Positions 9,025-17,022 are shown, counted from the stretch's first letter. The stretch is 64,000 nt of DNA from Kitasatospora aureofaciens (GCA_000720845.1 JODU01000022.1:54245-118244); one strand, 5' to 3'. Notes: generated by a model not told the origin, from the sequence alone. Numbers and translations: made by a program.

Positions 9025-10100
9025 GACGCTCCCTGCGCGACGGCGTACTGGTTGACGGGCCGGGCCAGGCCCAGGTGGTCCCGGAGCGTGCTGCCCGGGT
9101 AGAAGGTGCGGAACAGGCCCCGGTGCTGGAGCAGCGACACGGTGCCGTTGACGAGGCGTTCCAGGTCGCGGCGCGGCTCGGCCGGCGTGAGGTGGAAGCC
9201 GTCGACGGTGCCGTCCCGGTGCCAGGAGGCGATGAGTTCGGCGAGGTCCACGGGACCGCCGCGGTACTGCGGGCCGCGTGGTGTGACGCGGGGGCCGCCT
9301 CCGCCGTGGCCGGGTTCGGCCGCGTACTCGCCGTCGCCGAGGTCGACGTCCAGGGCGGCGAGGACCCGCAGGTCGTCCGGGTCGCGGCCGTGCGCCGCGG
9401 CGGACGCCCGCAGTTCGGCCCGCGCGGCGGCGGCCCGGTCGGGCAGCGCGGTGCGCACGAGCGCCACGTCGGCGTACCGGGCCGCGACCGCCCGCGCGGC
9501 CCGGTCGGTGGCGTCGACCACGCGCACGGGGTGCCCCTGCGGGGGCCTTGGCACGATCGAGGGGCCCTTGACGGAGAAAGCGGAGCCGGTGAAGTCGACG
9601 TGGTGCAGCTTGTCCCGGTCGACGAACCGGCCGGTGGCCACGTCCCGGATCTCGGCGTCGTCCTCCCAGCTGTCCCACAGGCGCGCCGCCACGTCGGCGA
9701 CCTCGCCGGCCTCCTGCCACAGCGCGTCGGCGGGTGCGGCGTGGCGGCGGCCGAAGAGGCGGGCCTCGCCCTCGGTGGTGGACACCTCGATCCGCCAGCC
9801 CGCCCGGCCGCGGCTGACCCAGTCCAGGGTCGCCACCGCCGCCTGGACGTGGAAGGGCTCGGTGTGGGTGGTGGTGACGGTCGGGACCAGGCCGACACGC
9901 CGTGTGGCGGGCGCCACCCGGGACAGCACGGAGAGCGCGTCGGGGCCGGGGCGGGCGAGGCTGTCGCCCAGGGTCACGAAGTCGAGCGCGCCGCGTTCGG
10001 CGAGCCGGGCGGCCGCCACGAACTCGTCGGCGTCGTACACCGACCGCCGGTCCAGGGCGGTCGCCAGGTGCAGCCGCCGCCTGCCGTGGGAGGAGGTCAT
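9021..10100 (-). CDS. LLM-class flavin-dependent monooxygenase
   Basis: A 359-residue luciferase-like (TIM-barrel) flavoprotein related to its downstream neighbour but shorter. Visible family blocks are DEFVAAARLAERGALDFVTLGD, VTTTHTEPFHVQAAVATLDWVSRGRAGW, and the shared ending FYPGSTLRDHLGLARPV. Compare YEGATLRSHLGLAEPV at the end of the neighbour. Two paralogues in tandem suggest either sequential oxidations or a two-substrate system. The ATG at 10100 follows GAAGGGA; the stop overlaps the next gene by ATGA. The 5' leader contains five 10-bp tandem repeats (10131-10180). The exact substrate is unknown. Confidence 0.85.
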   Translation of the reverse strand: MTSSHGRRRLHLATALDRRSVYDADEFVAAARLAERGALDFVTLGDSLARPGPDALSVLSRVAPATRRVGLVPTVTTTHTEPFHVQAAVATLDWVSRGRAGWRIEVSTTEGEARLFGRRHAAPADALWQEAGEVADVAARLWDSWEDDAEIRDVATGRFVDRDKLHHVDFTGSAFSVKGPSIVPRPPQGHPVRVVDATDRAARAVAARYADVALVRTALPDRAAAARAELRASAAAHGRDPDDLRVLAALDVDLGDGEYAAEPGHGGGGPRVTPRGPQYRGGPVDLAELIASWHRDGTVDGFHLTPAEPRRDLERLVNGTVSLLQHRGLFRTFYPGSTLRDHLGLARPVNQYAVAQGAS

Positions 10101-10130
10101 ACAGGGTCATCCCTTCCGTCTGGTTATGTC

Positions 10131-10180
10131 GGCTTCCATTTGCTTCTATTTGCTTCTGCCTGCTTCTGCCTGCCTCTGTC
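10131..10180. repeat. Five-unit 10-bp tandem repeat in an intergenic leader
   Basis: Five consecutive 10-mers of form TGCTTCTNNN (ggcttccatt, tgcttctatt, tgcttctgcc, tgcttctgcc, tgcctctgtc) fill half of the 99-bp gap between the ABC ATPase stop (10200) and the monooxygenase start (10100). The period is close to one helical turn. It could be an array of phased protein sites or a slippage-prone microsatellite; neither is shown. Confidence 0.8.
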
Positions 10181-10199
10181 CGCGCCAACGGCCCCGCCG

Positions 10200-10979
10200 T
10201 CACAGGACCTTGGAGAGGAAGGCCCGGGTGCGCTCGTGCCGCGGGCGGTCCAGTACGTCGCCGGGCGGGCCCTGTTCGACGACGCGTCCGTCGTCCATGA
10301 AGACCACCGTGTCGGCGACCTCGCGGGCGAAGCCGATCTCGTGCGTGACGACGATCATGGTGGTGCCCTGCCGGGCCAGGTCCTTGATGACGTCGAGCAC
10401 CTCGCCGACCAGTTCGGGGTCGAGTGCGGACGTCGGCTCGTCGAACAGGAGCAGCCTCGGCTCCAGGGCAAGCGCCCGCGCGATGGCCACGCGCTGCTGC
10501 TGCCCGCCGGACAGATGCCGTGGGTATGCGCCCGTCTTGTCGGCGAGCCCGACCCGCTCCAGCAGCAGGCGTGCCGCCTCGACGGCCTCGCGGCGCGGCC
10601 GACGCAGCGCGGAGACCGGGGCCTCCGTGATGTTCTCCAGCACGGTCAGGTGCGGGAAGAGGTGGAAGTCCTGGAAGACGAAGCCGATCCGGGTGCGCTG
10701 TTTCAGCACCTCGCGCTCGGGCAGCTCGCGCAGCCGGTCGCCGCTGCGCCGGTAGCCGATGAGGGCGCCGTCCACGCTGATCAGGCCCCGGTCCACCTTC
10801 TCCAGGTGGTTGACCGTGCGCAGCAGCGTCGACTTGCCGGAACCGGAGGGGCCGAGCACCACGGTCACTTCGCCGGTGCGCACGGTGAGGTCGATGCCCT
10901 TGAGCACCTCCAGCGGGCCGAAGCTCTTGTGCACGGACCTGATGTCGACCATGACGTCCGTGTCGTCGGTGATGCTCAT
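10200..10979 (-). CDS. ABC transporter ATP-binding protein, polar amino-acid (HisP/GlnQ) type
   Basis: A 259-residue ABC ATPase. Walker A is GPSGSGKST, the Q-loop region FVFQDFHLFPHLTV, the signature LSGGQQQR, Walker B LLLFDEPTSALD, and the H-loop VVTHEIGFA. The FPHLTVLENIT sequence and the D-loop are typical of amino-acid importers of the HisP/GlnQ/TcyN group. It energises the permease at 12778 and the binding protein at 14073. Start ATG 10979 overlaps the preceding stop (ATGA). Given the cysteine leader peptide of the divergent binding protein, the substrate is probably a sulfur-containing amino acid or derivative (inference). Confidence 0.92.
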   Translation of the reverse strand: MSITDDTDVMVDIRSVHKSFGPLEVLKGIDLTVRTGEVTVVLGPSGSGKSTLLRTVNHLEKVDRGLISVDGALIGYRRSGDRLRELPEREVLKQRTRIGFVFQDFHLFPHLTVLENITEAPVSALRRPRREAVEAARLLLERVGLADKTGAYPRHLSGGQQQRVAIARALALEPRLLLFDEPTSALDPELVGEVLDVIKDLARQGTTMIVVTHEIGFAREVADTVVFMDDGRVVEQGPPGDVLDRPRHERTRAFLSKVL

Positions 10980-12781
10980 CGCGCGGGCTCCTCCAGCAGG
11001 GCGTGATGCGGTGACGCGGGTCGCTCGGGCGCCCGCAGGAAGGTCAGTACGGCCCGCGCGGTGGCGTCGTTCTGCCGGAAGGCCACGCCGCCGGTACGGG
11101 GCCGGGTGAACGCGCCCGAGCCGCGCGCGTCGGTGTGCGGGCCGAGCGCGAACCGGCGCGGGTGGGGCCGTCCGGCCCGGTCCAGCACGCGTCCGTCGGT
11201 GCGGTCCACGGCCAGCAGCCCGTCCGGGGTCGCGGCGGCCCCGTCGGCGTGCAGCGCGCGCAGCAGCGGGTCGCGGGCGCGTTCGACGGTGGGGTGCGGC
11301 AGCCGTGCCTCGACCAGCGCCCGGGCCTCGACGGCGGCCCCCGGCACGGTGGCGCTGGTCGCCCGGAACATCCCGTCCCCGGCCGTGACCGCCATGTCGG
11401 CGCCCAGGAAGCGCACCACGCCGGCCCGGGACAGGGCGAGCAGCTGCCGCAGCCGGGGTCCGGGCGGCCCCGAGGCGAGGAGGCTGAAGAAGCCGTGCCA
11501 CCAGCCGCCGATGTCGCCGAGCCGGACGAGTTGTCCGTAGACGGAGAGCAGGGCGAGGAAGACCGCGAGGTCCGGGCTGTGCGCCGGGTCGTGCCGGCGC
11601 CGCAGGTCGGCCTCGACGTAGCGGCGCAGCCCCTCCTGGAGCTGCGCGTGCGAGCCGTACCGCACGGCGTCGAGGGGCCGGTCGAGGGCGGCGAGGTCGA
11701 GCCGGTCGGCGGGGTCGGGCACGACGGCGGCGACGAGGGCGGCCCGCTCGTCCGGGCCGGCTGCGGCGTACCGCGCCTCGAAGCCCGCCCAGCCGGTGCG
11801 CACCCGCTCCGGATGGGCCGTGAACAGGCGGTGGTAGTGGGCGAAGCCCAGTTCCTTCTCGACCAGCGGCCACACGTCGCGCCGGAAGTCGAAGCCGTCC
11901 GGCCGGGCGAGCAGCGCCTCGGTCTCGGCGGGCCCGAAGAACCTCGGCAGCGGCGGCCGGTCCCCGGTCCAGTCGTAGCCGATCTTCGAGTGGTACGGCA
12001 CTCCGCGCCGCGAGCCGACGTACAGCACCGGCTCCCGTCCGGACGGGACGTAGGTGTCCCCGTCGTACCGCCCTCCCCTGCCCTCGGTGAGCAGCACCAT
12101 CAGGTCGACGAAGGCCAGTCCGAGACCGCGCACGAGGACCGGCTCCCCGGGGCGCAGCGCGGACAGGTCGCTGTCGGCGGTGAAGTCCGGCGGGAGGTGG
12201 ACCAGGCCGTGCGCGCGGGCGTACGCCGACAACTCCCGCTGTTCGGCGTCGGGTTCGGCGTCGAGGTGCCCGAGGGTGAGGACGACCAGGTCGGCGGGGA
12301 GCGGAGTGTCGCGGCCGTCGAGCCACACCCGCTGGCGTTCCTCCCGGGCGCCCTCCACCCGCAGCGCGCGGCGCGCGTGGTGGTAGACGACCACGTCGGC
12401 GGGCAGTCCCGCCACGGCACGCTGGTACGCCCAGCGCAGGTACGCGCCCTGGGTCCGCCGGTCGGCGAAGGTGCGCCCGTCCACGGCCGCCCATTCGTGC
12501 AGGGTGGGTCCGGGCCGTACGGGACCGGCCATCTCGACCGTGTCGTCGGTGAACACGGTGACGTCCTCGGCGTGCGAGTTCATCCACAGCAGCGGCGACT
12601 GCCGGGCACGCCAGACGCGTCCGGCGCCCGGTGGATACGGGTCCACGAGGTGGATGTCGAGGCCTCGGCCGCCGTACAGCTCGGGCGCGTTGGCGGCGAT
12701 GCGCTCCAGCAGTCCGGTGCCGCGGGGCCCGGCGCCGACGACGACCAGCGAGGCCCGGGGACGCGGCGCGGGGCGGCTCAT
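10976..12781 (-). CDS. FAD/NAD(P)-binding protein (NAD_binding_9-type oxidoreductase)
   Basis: A 601-residue flavoprotein-like enzyme. An N-terminal Rossmann motif VVVGAGPRGTGLLERI is followed by a long FAD/NAD(P)-binding region (ADLVVLTLGHLDAEP; LVRGLGLAFVDLMVLLTEGRGG; YHSKIGYDW). The C-terminal 200 residues are less recognisable, ending near VAFRQNDATARAVLTFL. This family sits in many actinobacterial and proteobacterial sulfur or siderophore loci, but its reaction is undefined. Both ends overlap neighbours by ATGA, so it is translated with the transporter. An N-hydroxylating or S-oxidising activity, or flavin reduction for the two monooxygenases, would fit the context but is inference. Confidence 0.82.
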   Translation of the reverse strand: MSRPAPRPRASLVVVGAGPRGTGLLERIAANAPELYGGRGLDIHLVDPYPPGAGRVWRARQSPLLWMNSHAEDVTVFTDDTVEMAGPVRPGPTLHEWAAVDGRTFADRRTQGAYLRWAYQRAVAGLPADVVVYHHARRALRVEGAREERQRVWLDGRDTPLPADLVVLTLGHLDAEPDAEQRELSAYARAHGLVHLPPDFTADSDLSALRPGEPVLVRGLGLAFVDLMVLLTEGRGGRYDGDTYVPSGREPVLYVGSRRGVPYHSKIGYDWTGDRPPLPRFFGPAETEALLARPDGFDFRRDVWPLVEKELGFAHYHRLFTAHPERVRTGWAGFEARYAAAGPDERAALVAAVVPDPADRLDLAALDRPLDAVRYGSHAQLQEGLRRYVEADLRRRHDPAHSPDLAVFLALLSVYGQLVRLGDIGGWWHGFFSLLASGPPGPRLRQLLALSRAGVVRFLGADMAVTAGDGMFRATSATVPGAAVEARALVEARLPHPTVERARDPLLRALHADGAAATPDGLLAVDRTDGRVLDRAGRPHPRRFALGPHTDARGSGAFTRPRTGGVAFRQNDATARAVLTFLRAPERPASPHHALLEEPAR

Positions 12782-13635
12782 CGGGTGCGCTCCGTGCCGC
12801 GGGCGTAGTGCTTCTCGACGTAGTACTGGCCGATGCCGAGCAGCGAGGTGATCACGGTGTACCAGACGGTGGCCACCATGAGCAGCGGGATGACCTGGTA
12901 GGTGCGGTGGTAGACGAGCTGCACGGAGTAGAGCAGGTCCTGTACGGCGATGACGCTGACGATGGAGGTGCCCTTGAGGGTCCCGATCAGCATGTTCCCG
13001 GCCGGCGGGACGATGGCGCGCATGGCCTGCGGGAGGACGATCCGCCGCCACCGGCGCCACCGGCTCAGGCCGAGCGCCTGCGCGGCCTCGACCTGGCCGC
13101 GGTCCACGGACAGGATGCCGCCGCGCACCACCTCGGCGGCGTACGCGGCCTCGTGCAGGGTGAGGCCGATGACCGCCACGGTGACCGGGCCGAGCAGGTC
13201 GACCGTCTTCACGCCGAGGACCTGCGGGTACAGGGCGCCGATGTTGAACCACAGCAACAGCTGCACCAGGATCGGTATCGACCGGAACAGCCACACGTAG
13301 CCCCAGCTCACGGCGCGCAGCACGGGATTGGCGGAGAGCCGGAACGCGGCGAGCAGGGTGCCCAGCGCGAAGCCGAGGACCATGACGACGGCGGTGAGCC
13401 AGAGGGTGAGCCACAGGCCGCGCAGGACGGAGTCGGAGGTGAACCAGTCCGCGACGACGCCCCACTGGAACGCGTCGTTGCGCAGGACGGAGTTGACGGC
13501 GAGGGCGAGGAGGACGAGCACGACCGCGGCGGCCGTCCACTGGCCGGGGCGACGGTGCGGGACGATCCGCGGGAGGTCCGCCCGGTCCGGGGTTTCCGGT
13601 ACGGCGGCGGATTTGGCGAGGGTGTCGGAGGACAT
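12778..13635 (-). CDS. ABC transporter permease, polar amino-acid (HisM/GlnP) type
   Basis: A 285-residue inner-membrane permease. After a cytoplasmic N-terminus come transmembrane segments from about residue 34, then the conserved LRGLWLTLWLTAVVMVLGF entry segment. The EAA-type loop is HEAAYAAEVVRGGILSVDRGQ-EAAQALGLSRWRRWRRIVLPQAMR, which binds the ATPase. The start is set at ATG 13635 because GGAG lies nine bases before it; the alternative ATG 13653 has no ribosome site. It is the first gene of the minus-strand operon and overlaps the FAD protein by ATGA. Confidence 0.9.
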   Translation of the reverse strand: MSSDTLAKSAAVPETPDRADLPRIVPHRRPGQWTAAAVVLVLLALAVNSVLRNDAFQWGVVADWFTSDSVLRGLWLTLWLTAVVMVLGFALGTLLAAFRLSANPVLRAVSWGYVWLFRSIPILVQLLLWFNIGALYPQVLGVKTVDLLGPVTVAVIGLTLHEAAYAAEVVRGGILSVDRGQVEAAQALGLSRWRRWRRIVLPQAMRAIVPPAGNMLIGTLKGTSIVSVIAVQDLLYSVQLVYHRTYQVIPLLMVATVWYTVITSLLGIGQYYVEKHYARGTERTR

Positions 13636-13719
13636 GCGAAGGCTCCGTGACATCGAGTCAGTCGGACACGGTGGGTGGTGCCTTCACACGGCCGAGCCCC
13701 TCAGCATGGCCGTCCGCCG

Positions 13720-13750
13720 AGAGTACGGGGGTGTTTCCGCCCGCTGTCAA
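13720..13750 (-). promoter_or_regulatory. Candidate sigma-70-type promoter of the transporter/monooxygenase operon
   Basis: On the minus strand a perfect TTGACA (13750-13745) is followed after 19 bp by TACTCT (13725-13720), about 85 bp upstream of the permease start. The spacer is slightly long for the housekeeping sigma factor. Confidence 0.45.
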
Positions 13751-13785
13751 GGCTGTCCACACTGTGAGCCGCACATCTCAAGTCG

Positions 13786-13814
13786 TTGACGCGGAACCGG
13801 ATGCCTGTTCCACT
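13786..13814 (+). promoter_or_regulatory. Candidate promoter of the leader peptide / binding protein
   Basis: TTGACG (13786-13791), a 17-bp spacer and TCCACT (13809-13814) place a transcription start at about 13821, exactly the A of the leader-peptide ATG. This would make the leader peptide leaderless, which suits its missing ribosome-binding site. The -10 hexamer is weak. Confidence 0.4.
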
Positions 13815-13820
13815 TGGCCC

Positions 13821-13892
13821 ATGCATCCACAGCAGTGGCTGGTCACGCGCTCCCACATCGACTTCGGTCGAGTGTGGTCCTGTTCCTGTTGA
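13821..13892 (+). CDS. Cysteine leader peptide (putative attenuator), 23 aa
   Basis: A 23-codon reading frame whose core reads WLVTRSHIDFGRVWSCSC and ends on two Cys codons just before TGA. Streptomyces sulfur-assimilation operons are often preceded by short peptides with the pattern of two basic residues, H-[IV]-D, a GRV or RV element and terminal cysteines. Ribosome stalling on Cys codons when cysteinyl-tRNA is scarce is thought to control the downstream genes. Here the downstream gene is the binding protein at 14073. No Shine-Dalgarno is visible; a promoter positioned for leaderless initiation lies directly upstream. The peptide itself is probably not functional as a protein. Identification rests on pattern and context. 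Confidence 0.75.
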   Translation: MHPQQWLVTRSHIDFGRVWSCSC

Positions 13893-13921
13893 GCCGACCT
13901 CCCTGCCTGCCCCGCTCGCGT

Positions 13922-13964
13922 GATCCCCGATCGCCTGATTCCCTGATCGCCTGATCGTCCGATC
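13922..13964 (+). repeat. 8-bp tandem repeat in the leader RNA between peptide and binding-protein gene
   Basis: GAT recurs at 13922, 13929, 13937, 13945, 13953 and 13961 within units of about 8 bp like GATCGCCT. It lies between the leader-peptide stop (13892) and the binding-protein ATG (14073), where alternative RNA structures of an attenuator would be expected. A clear terminator with a U-tract was not found. Confidence 0.65.
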
Positions 13965-14072
13965 CCGTCGGGGCCTTCCCGGGTTCGACCTGTCGTCGTC
14001 GACCCGCCTTCACACGCGCACGCCCCTCCCCTCGCGCCGCCCCCTGCCTTCGCTCTCAGGAGACCACTGACG

Positions 14073-15020
14073 ATGCGTACGCCCACGCGTGCCCGAAAAC
14101 GCCTCTTCCTCCCCTTCGCCCTGATCACCTCGGCCGCCCTGCTGCTCACGGCGTGCGGCTCCGGTGATCCCGCCGCGGACGTCGCGGGCGCGGCGGCCGG
14201 CTCCGACGCGGTCCCCACCACGGACGTCGTCTCCGGTGTCCGGCGCGACGCGGACGCCGCGCGGCTGCTGCCGGCGGGCACCACGGAACTCACCCTGGCC
14301 GTCAGCGTCGGCGGCACCCCGCCGGGCACCACCTACCTGTCCGACGGCAAGACGCTGACCGGCCAGGACGTCGACTTCGCGAACGCGGTGGCCAGGGCGC
14401 TCGACATCACGCTCAAGACCCAGCAGGCCTCCTTCGAGGCGATCCTGCCGGCCCTGGACAGCGGCAAGTACGACGTCGGCGCCAGCAACTTCGGGGTGAC
14501 CGACGAGCGGCGCAGGACCATCGACTTCGTCACCTACATCAACGACGGCCAGGGCTTCGCCGCCCGCGAGGACAGCGAGTTGTCCGAGGTCACCGACCTG
14601 AGGCAGCTGTGCGGACGAAAGGTGGCGACCGGCGCCGGCACCACCTTCGAGGCGACGCTGGAGGAGAGCCGGCACCTGTGCACGGACGCGGGCGACAAGG
14701 CGTACACGGTGCAGACGTACAGCGAGCCCGGCGCGCTGTGGTCCTCGCTCCAGCAGGGGCGCAGCGAGGTGGTGATGTCGACCATCAACGGCCTGCGCTA
14801 CGCGGTCGCCCACCAGAAGGGACTGAAGTTCCTCAACGAGTTCCACCGCCTCGACGTCGGCTTCGCCCTGAAGAAGGGCTCGCCGCTGGCGCCCGCCCTC
14901 CGGGCCGCGGTGAACGGGCTGATCGCCGACGGGACGTACGCCCGCATCCTGAAGAAGTGGGACACGACCGAGTCGGCGATAGCGAAGTCGGAGATCTCAC
15001 CCCCGGAACTGAAGGACTGA
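14073..15020 (+). CDS. ABC transporter substrate-binding lipoprotein, family 3 (amino-acid type)
   Basis: A 315-residue lipoprotein. The signal ends in the lipobox LTAC with the lipidated Cys at residue 28. The SBP_bac_3 fold follows: GQDVDFANAVARALDITLKTQQASFEAILPALDSGKYDVG, then RTIDFVTYI and DGTYARILKKW. This family binds polar amino acids, cystine and related compounds. ATG 14073 has AGGAGA ten bases upstream. It is divergent from its permease and ATPase but clearly their partner, since no other binding protein is near. The cysteine leader peptide upstream suggests expression rises on sulfur starvation, pointing to cystine or another organosulfur amino acid as cargo (inference). Confidence 0.9.
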   Translation: MRTPTRARKRLFLPFALITSAALLLTACGSGDPAADVAGAAAGSDAVPTTDVVSGVRRDADAARLLPAGTTELTLAVSVGGTPPGTTYLSDGKTLTGQDVDFANAVARALDITLKTQQASFEAILPALDSGKYDVGASNFGVTDERRRTIDFVTYINDGQGFAAREDSELSEVTDLRQLCGRKVATGAGTTFEATLEESRHLCTDAGDKAYTVQTYSEPGALWSSLQQGRSEVVMSTINGLRYAVAHQKGLKFLNEFHRLDVGFALKKGSPLAPALRAAVNGLIADGTYARILKKWDTTESAIAKSEISPPELKD

Positions 15021-15095
15021 CGGCCGGAAAGGCCGAAGAGACCAGGGAGACCCGGGGGGCGGGGCGGCCGGGCGGTGGGCAGAGCTGACGGCACC

Positions 15096-16292
15096 TCAGC
15101 AGCTGCACCCGCAGTCGCAGCCGTCGCAGCCGCAGTCGCACCCGTCGTCGCCGCAGCAGTTGCTGCAGCAGTCGCAGCAGTCGCAGCAGTTGCCGCAGTC
15201 GCAGTTGGAGCAGAGCCCTTCCCTGCGCTGCCGGCTCCAGGGGTCCTCGAACGTGCCGCAGCACATCTGGCACGTGCAGGCCAGCCCGAGCCACAGGGCG
15301 CAGCCCGCGAGCAGCCCGCGCCGGTCGCGGCGCGGCGGCTCCGGGGGCGTCGGCCCACCGGGGCCGCCGGGGACGCCCGGGGTGCCCGGCGCGCCGGGAG
15401 GGGCGTACGGATGGCTGCCATGGGCGCACGAGACGGTGCCGAACGCGCGGTCCACGGAGTTGCCCAGCTCGTGCACGAGCAGCCGGTGCACCAGCCGCCC
15501 GTCGGTGAACTCGGCCTCCCGCAGGGCCAGCCGCACCCCGTGCACGGCGTCGTCGGCGAGCCGCCGGGCCTCGGTGAGCGGCGTCCCGGTGGCGGTGAGC
15601 GGGTTCCAGGCGCCGGACGCGGCGTCGGCCTCCCGGTCCTCCACGGCGTCCAGGAGATGGGCGAGCCGGCCGAAGAGCCGTCCGGCCTCGGCGAGCGGCG
15701 CGGCGTTGTCCGGCCGCCCGGCGAGGTGCGCGGTGTGCGCGAAGGCGGCCGCGGTCGCGGTCTCGGTCGGTTCGGTGACCGTGAGCAGCGGCGTGCCGGG
15801 CCCGGCGAGGGCCTCGATGCCGCCCTGCCGGTCCACCGCGTCGACCAGTACGGCGGTGTCGAAGCCGACGGCGCTGCCGCCGCGCGCCCCGGCCGCGTCC
15901 CAGCCGGTGGCGATCCGGCGGGCGGCGAGGGCCACCGGCCGCCGCGCCAGCAGGCCGTCCCCGTCGGCGACGTGGTCGCGCACCTTGGCCGAGGCCAGCA
16001 CCAGGGAGACCGCCGCCGCGAGCCGGGCCCCCTCGCCGTGCGCGACGGACGCGGTGCGCATCCCGCGCAGCGGGCAGGGTCCGGCGGTGCGCCGTCCGGC
16101 GCCCGCACCGCCCCGCTCGGCCTGAGCCTCCGTCAAAACCGATATGAGCAGCCCGTCATAGTTCGTCACGATCCGCGCGAACTGCCCGTGGTCCTTGCGC
16201 AGTGCGAGGCACAACCCGCACAAATGAGCCATCCACTGGCTCGTGAGGCTCTCTCCGAGCCGGTGCCTGCACGGCCTGACGATTCCGAACAC
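15096..16292 (-). CDS. DUF5685-like protein with extreme Cys-rich C-terminal tail
   Basis: A 398-residue protein. The N-terminus has CGLCLALRKDHGQFARIVTNYDG, which I associate with the actinobacterial DUF5685 family. A mostly helical middle part contains an HELGNSVDRAFG segment. A Pro/Gly linker resembling collagen (GAPGTPGVPGGPGGPTPP) follows, then a hydrophobic stretch (GLLAGCALWLGLACTCQMCC). The tail of 38 residues contains 18 cysteines arranged as CC, CDC and CGC pairs and ends CSC. Such a tail could bind metal ions or clusters. The start is GTG at 16292 with GGGGAG close upstream. Function is unknown; the tail length may vary because its DNA is repetitive (CAGTCG-type). Confidence 0.8.
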   Translation of the reverse strand: MFGIVRPCRHRLGESLTSQWMAHLCGLCLALRKDHGQFARIVTNYDGLLISVLTEAQAERGGAGAGRRTAGPCPLRGMRTASVAHGEGARLAAAVSLVLASAKVRDHVADGDGLLARRPVALAARRIATGWDAAGARGGSAVGFDTAVLVDAVDRQGGIEALAGPGTPLLTVTEPTETATAAAFAHTAHLAGRPDNAAPLAEAGRLFGRLAHLLDAVEDREADAASGAWNPLTATGTPLTEARRLADDAVHGVRLALREAEFTDGRLVHRLLVHELGNSVDRAFGTVSCAHGSHPYAPPGAPGTPGVPGGPGGPTPPEPPRRDRRGLLAGCALWLGLACTCQMCCGTFEDPWSRQRREGLCSNCDCGNCCDCCDCCSNCCGDDGCDCGCDGCDCGCSC

Positions 16293-16581
16293 GACGCTCC
16301 CCCGTGGTTGGTACGACGCTGAGCTGCGGCATCGTACCGACCGCCGCCATCACCCGTACGCACCCGTCCTCACCCGTGTGCCGTGAAGAATCATATTTCA
16401 CTCACAGTCAGCAGCCGTTTGGGAAACGACCCTTGGGACACAAGGACTCTCGACGGATCCGCTGTGCACCAGTACCGTCACAAACCCCCCGCGCGGCGTC
16501 TATCCACTTGGCGCGACGTCCGCATCATGGATGACCATAGGGATGCGGAAGCACGAAAGACCGCTGTGAGAGGAGGCGTCC

Positions 16582-17022
16582 ATGGGATCGGTACGCAAGG
16601 CGAGTGCGTGGCTCGGCCTCGTCGACGACAACGATGACGAGCGCTACTACGACGACGACTACACCGAGGGCACCGAGCAGCCCGGGGACGCCTGGGTCAC
16701 GGACCCGCGGGTCAAGGTGGCCTCGGACGTGGCCGAGGAGAAGGGCCGCCGTATCGCGACGGTCACCCCGGACAGCTTCCGGGACGCACGGGCCATCGGC
16801 GAGCTGTTCCGGGACGGTGTCCCGGTCATCGTGAACCTGACGGCCATGGAGGGCACCGACGCCAAGCGCGTGGTCGACTTCGCGGCCGGGCTCATCTTCG
16901 GCCTGCGCGGTTCGATCGAGCGGGTGTCCACCCGGGTGTTCCTGCTGAGCCCGGCCGACACCCAGGTGATCAGCGGCGAGTCCGGCGCGCACCGTTCCGA
17001 CGGTTTCTTCAACCAGAGCTGA
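16582..17022 (+). CDS. sflA: SepF-like protein SflA
   Basis: A 146-residue SepF homologue. A very acidic N-terminal part (DDNDDERYYDDDYTEGTE) follows a short amphipathic MGSVRKASAWLGLVDD segment. The conserved SepF core is VTPDSFRDARAIGELFRDGVPVIVNLTAMEGTDAKRVVDFAAGLIFGLRGSIERVSTRVFLLSPADTQV in type. Streptomyces carries three SepF-like proteins. The one at this locus corresponds to SflA (SCO1749 in S. coelicolor, from memory), while SepF proper sits with ftsZ. SflA is reported to affect cell-wall growth and branching rather than to be essential for septation. GGAGG lies six bases before ATG 16582. It is monocistronic with a terminator after it. Confidence 0.85.
   Translation: MGSVRKASAWLGLVDDNDDERYYDDDYTEGTEQPGDAWVTDPRVKVASDVAEEKGRRIATVTPDSFRDARAIGELFRDGVPVIVNLTAMEGTDAKRVVDFAAGLIFGLRGSIERVSTRVFLLSPADTQVISGESGAHRSDGFFNQS

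Larger units (their letters stand above)
13654..14072. other. Divergent control region of the sulfur-type cluster
   Basis: This 419-bp gap between permease (minus) and binding-protein (plus) genes holds no full-length gene. It contains a minus-strand promoter candidate (13720-13750), a plus-strand promoter candidate (13786-13814), a 23-codon leader peptide (13821-13892) and an 8-bp tandem repeat in the leader RNA (13922-13964). These are listed separately. Confidence 0.7.

Noticed and set aside
10108..10110. Alternative ATG for the monooxygenase at 10100
   Set aside because: The ATG at 10110 is out of frame with the luciferase-like motifs.
7711..10203. A single 830-residue reading frame spanning both monooxygenases
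   Set aside because: Only the part after 9024 has the family motifs in this frame. The upstream part is a different frame of the second monooxygenase.
15420..15470. Collagen-like Gly-x-Pro linker as a separate gene
   Set aside because: It is in frame with the DUF5685-like protein and serves as a linker.
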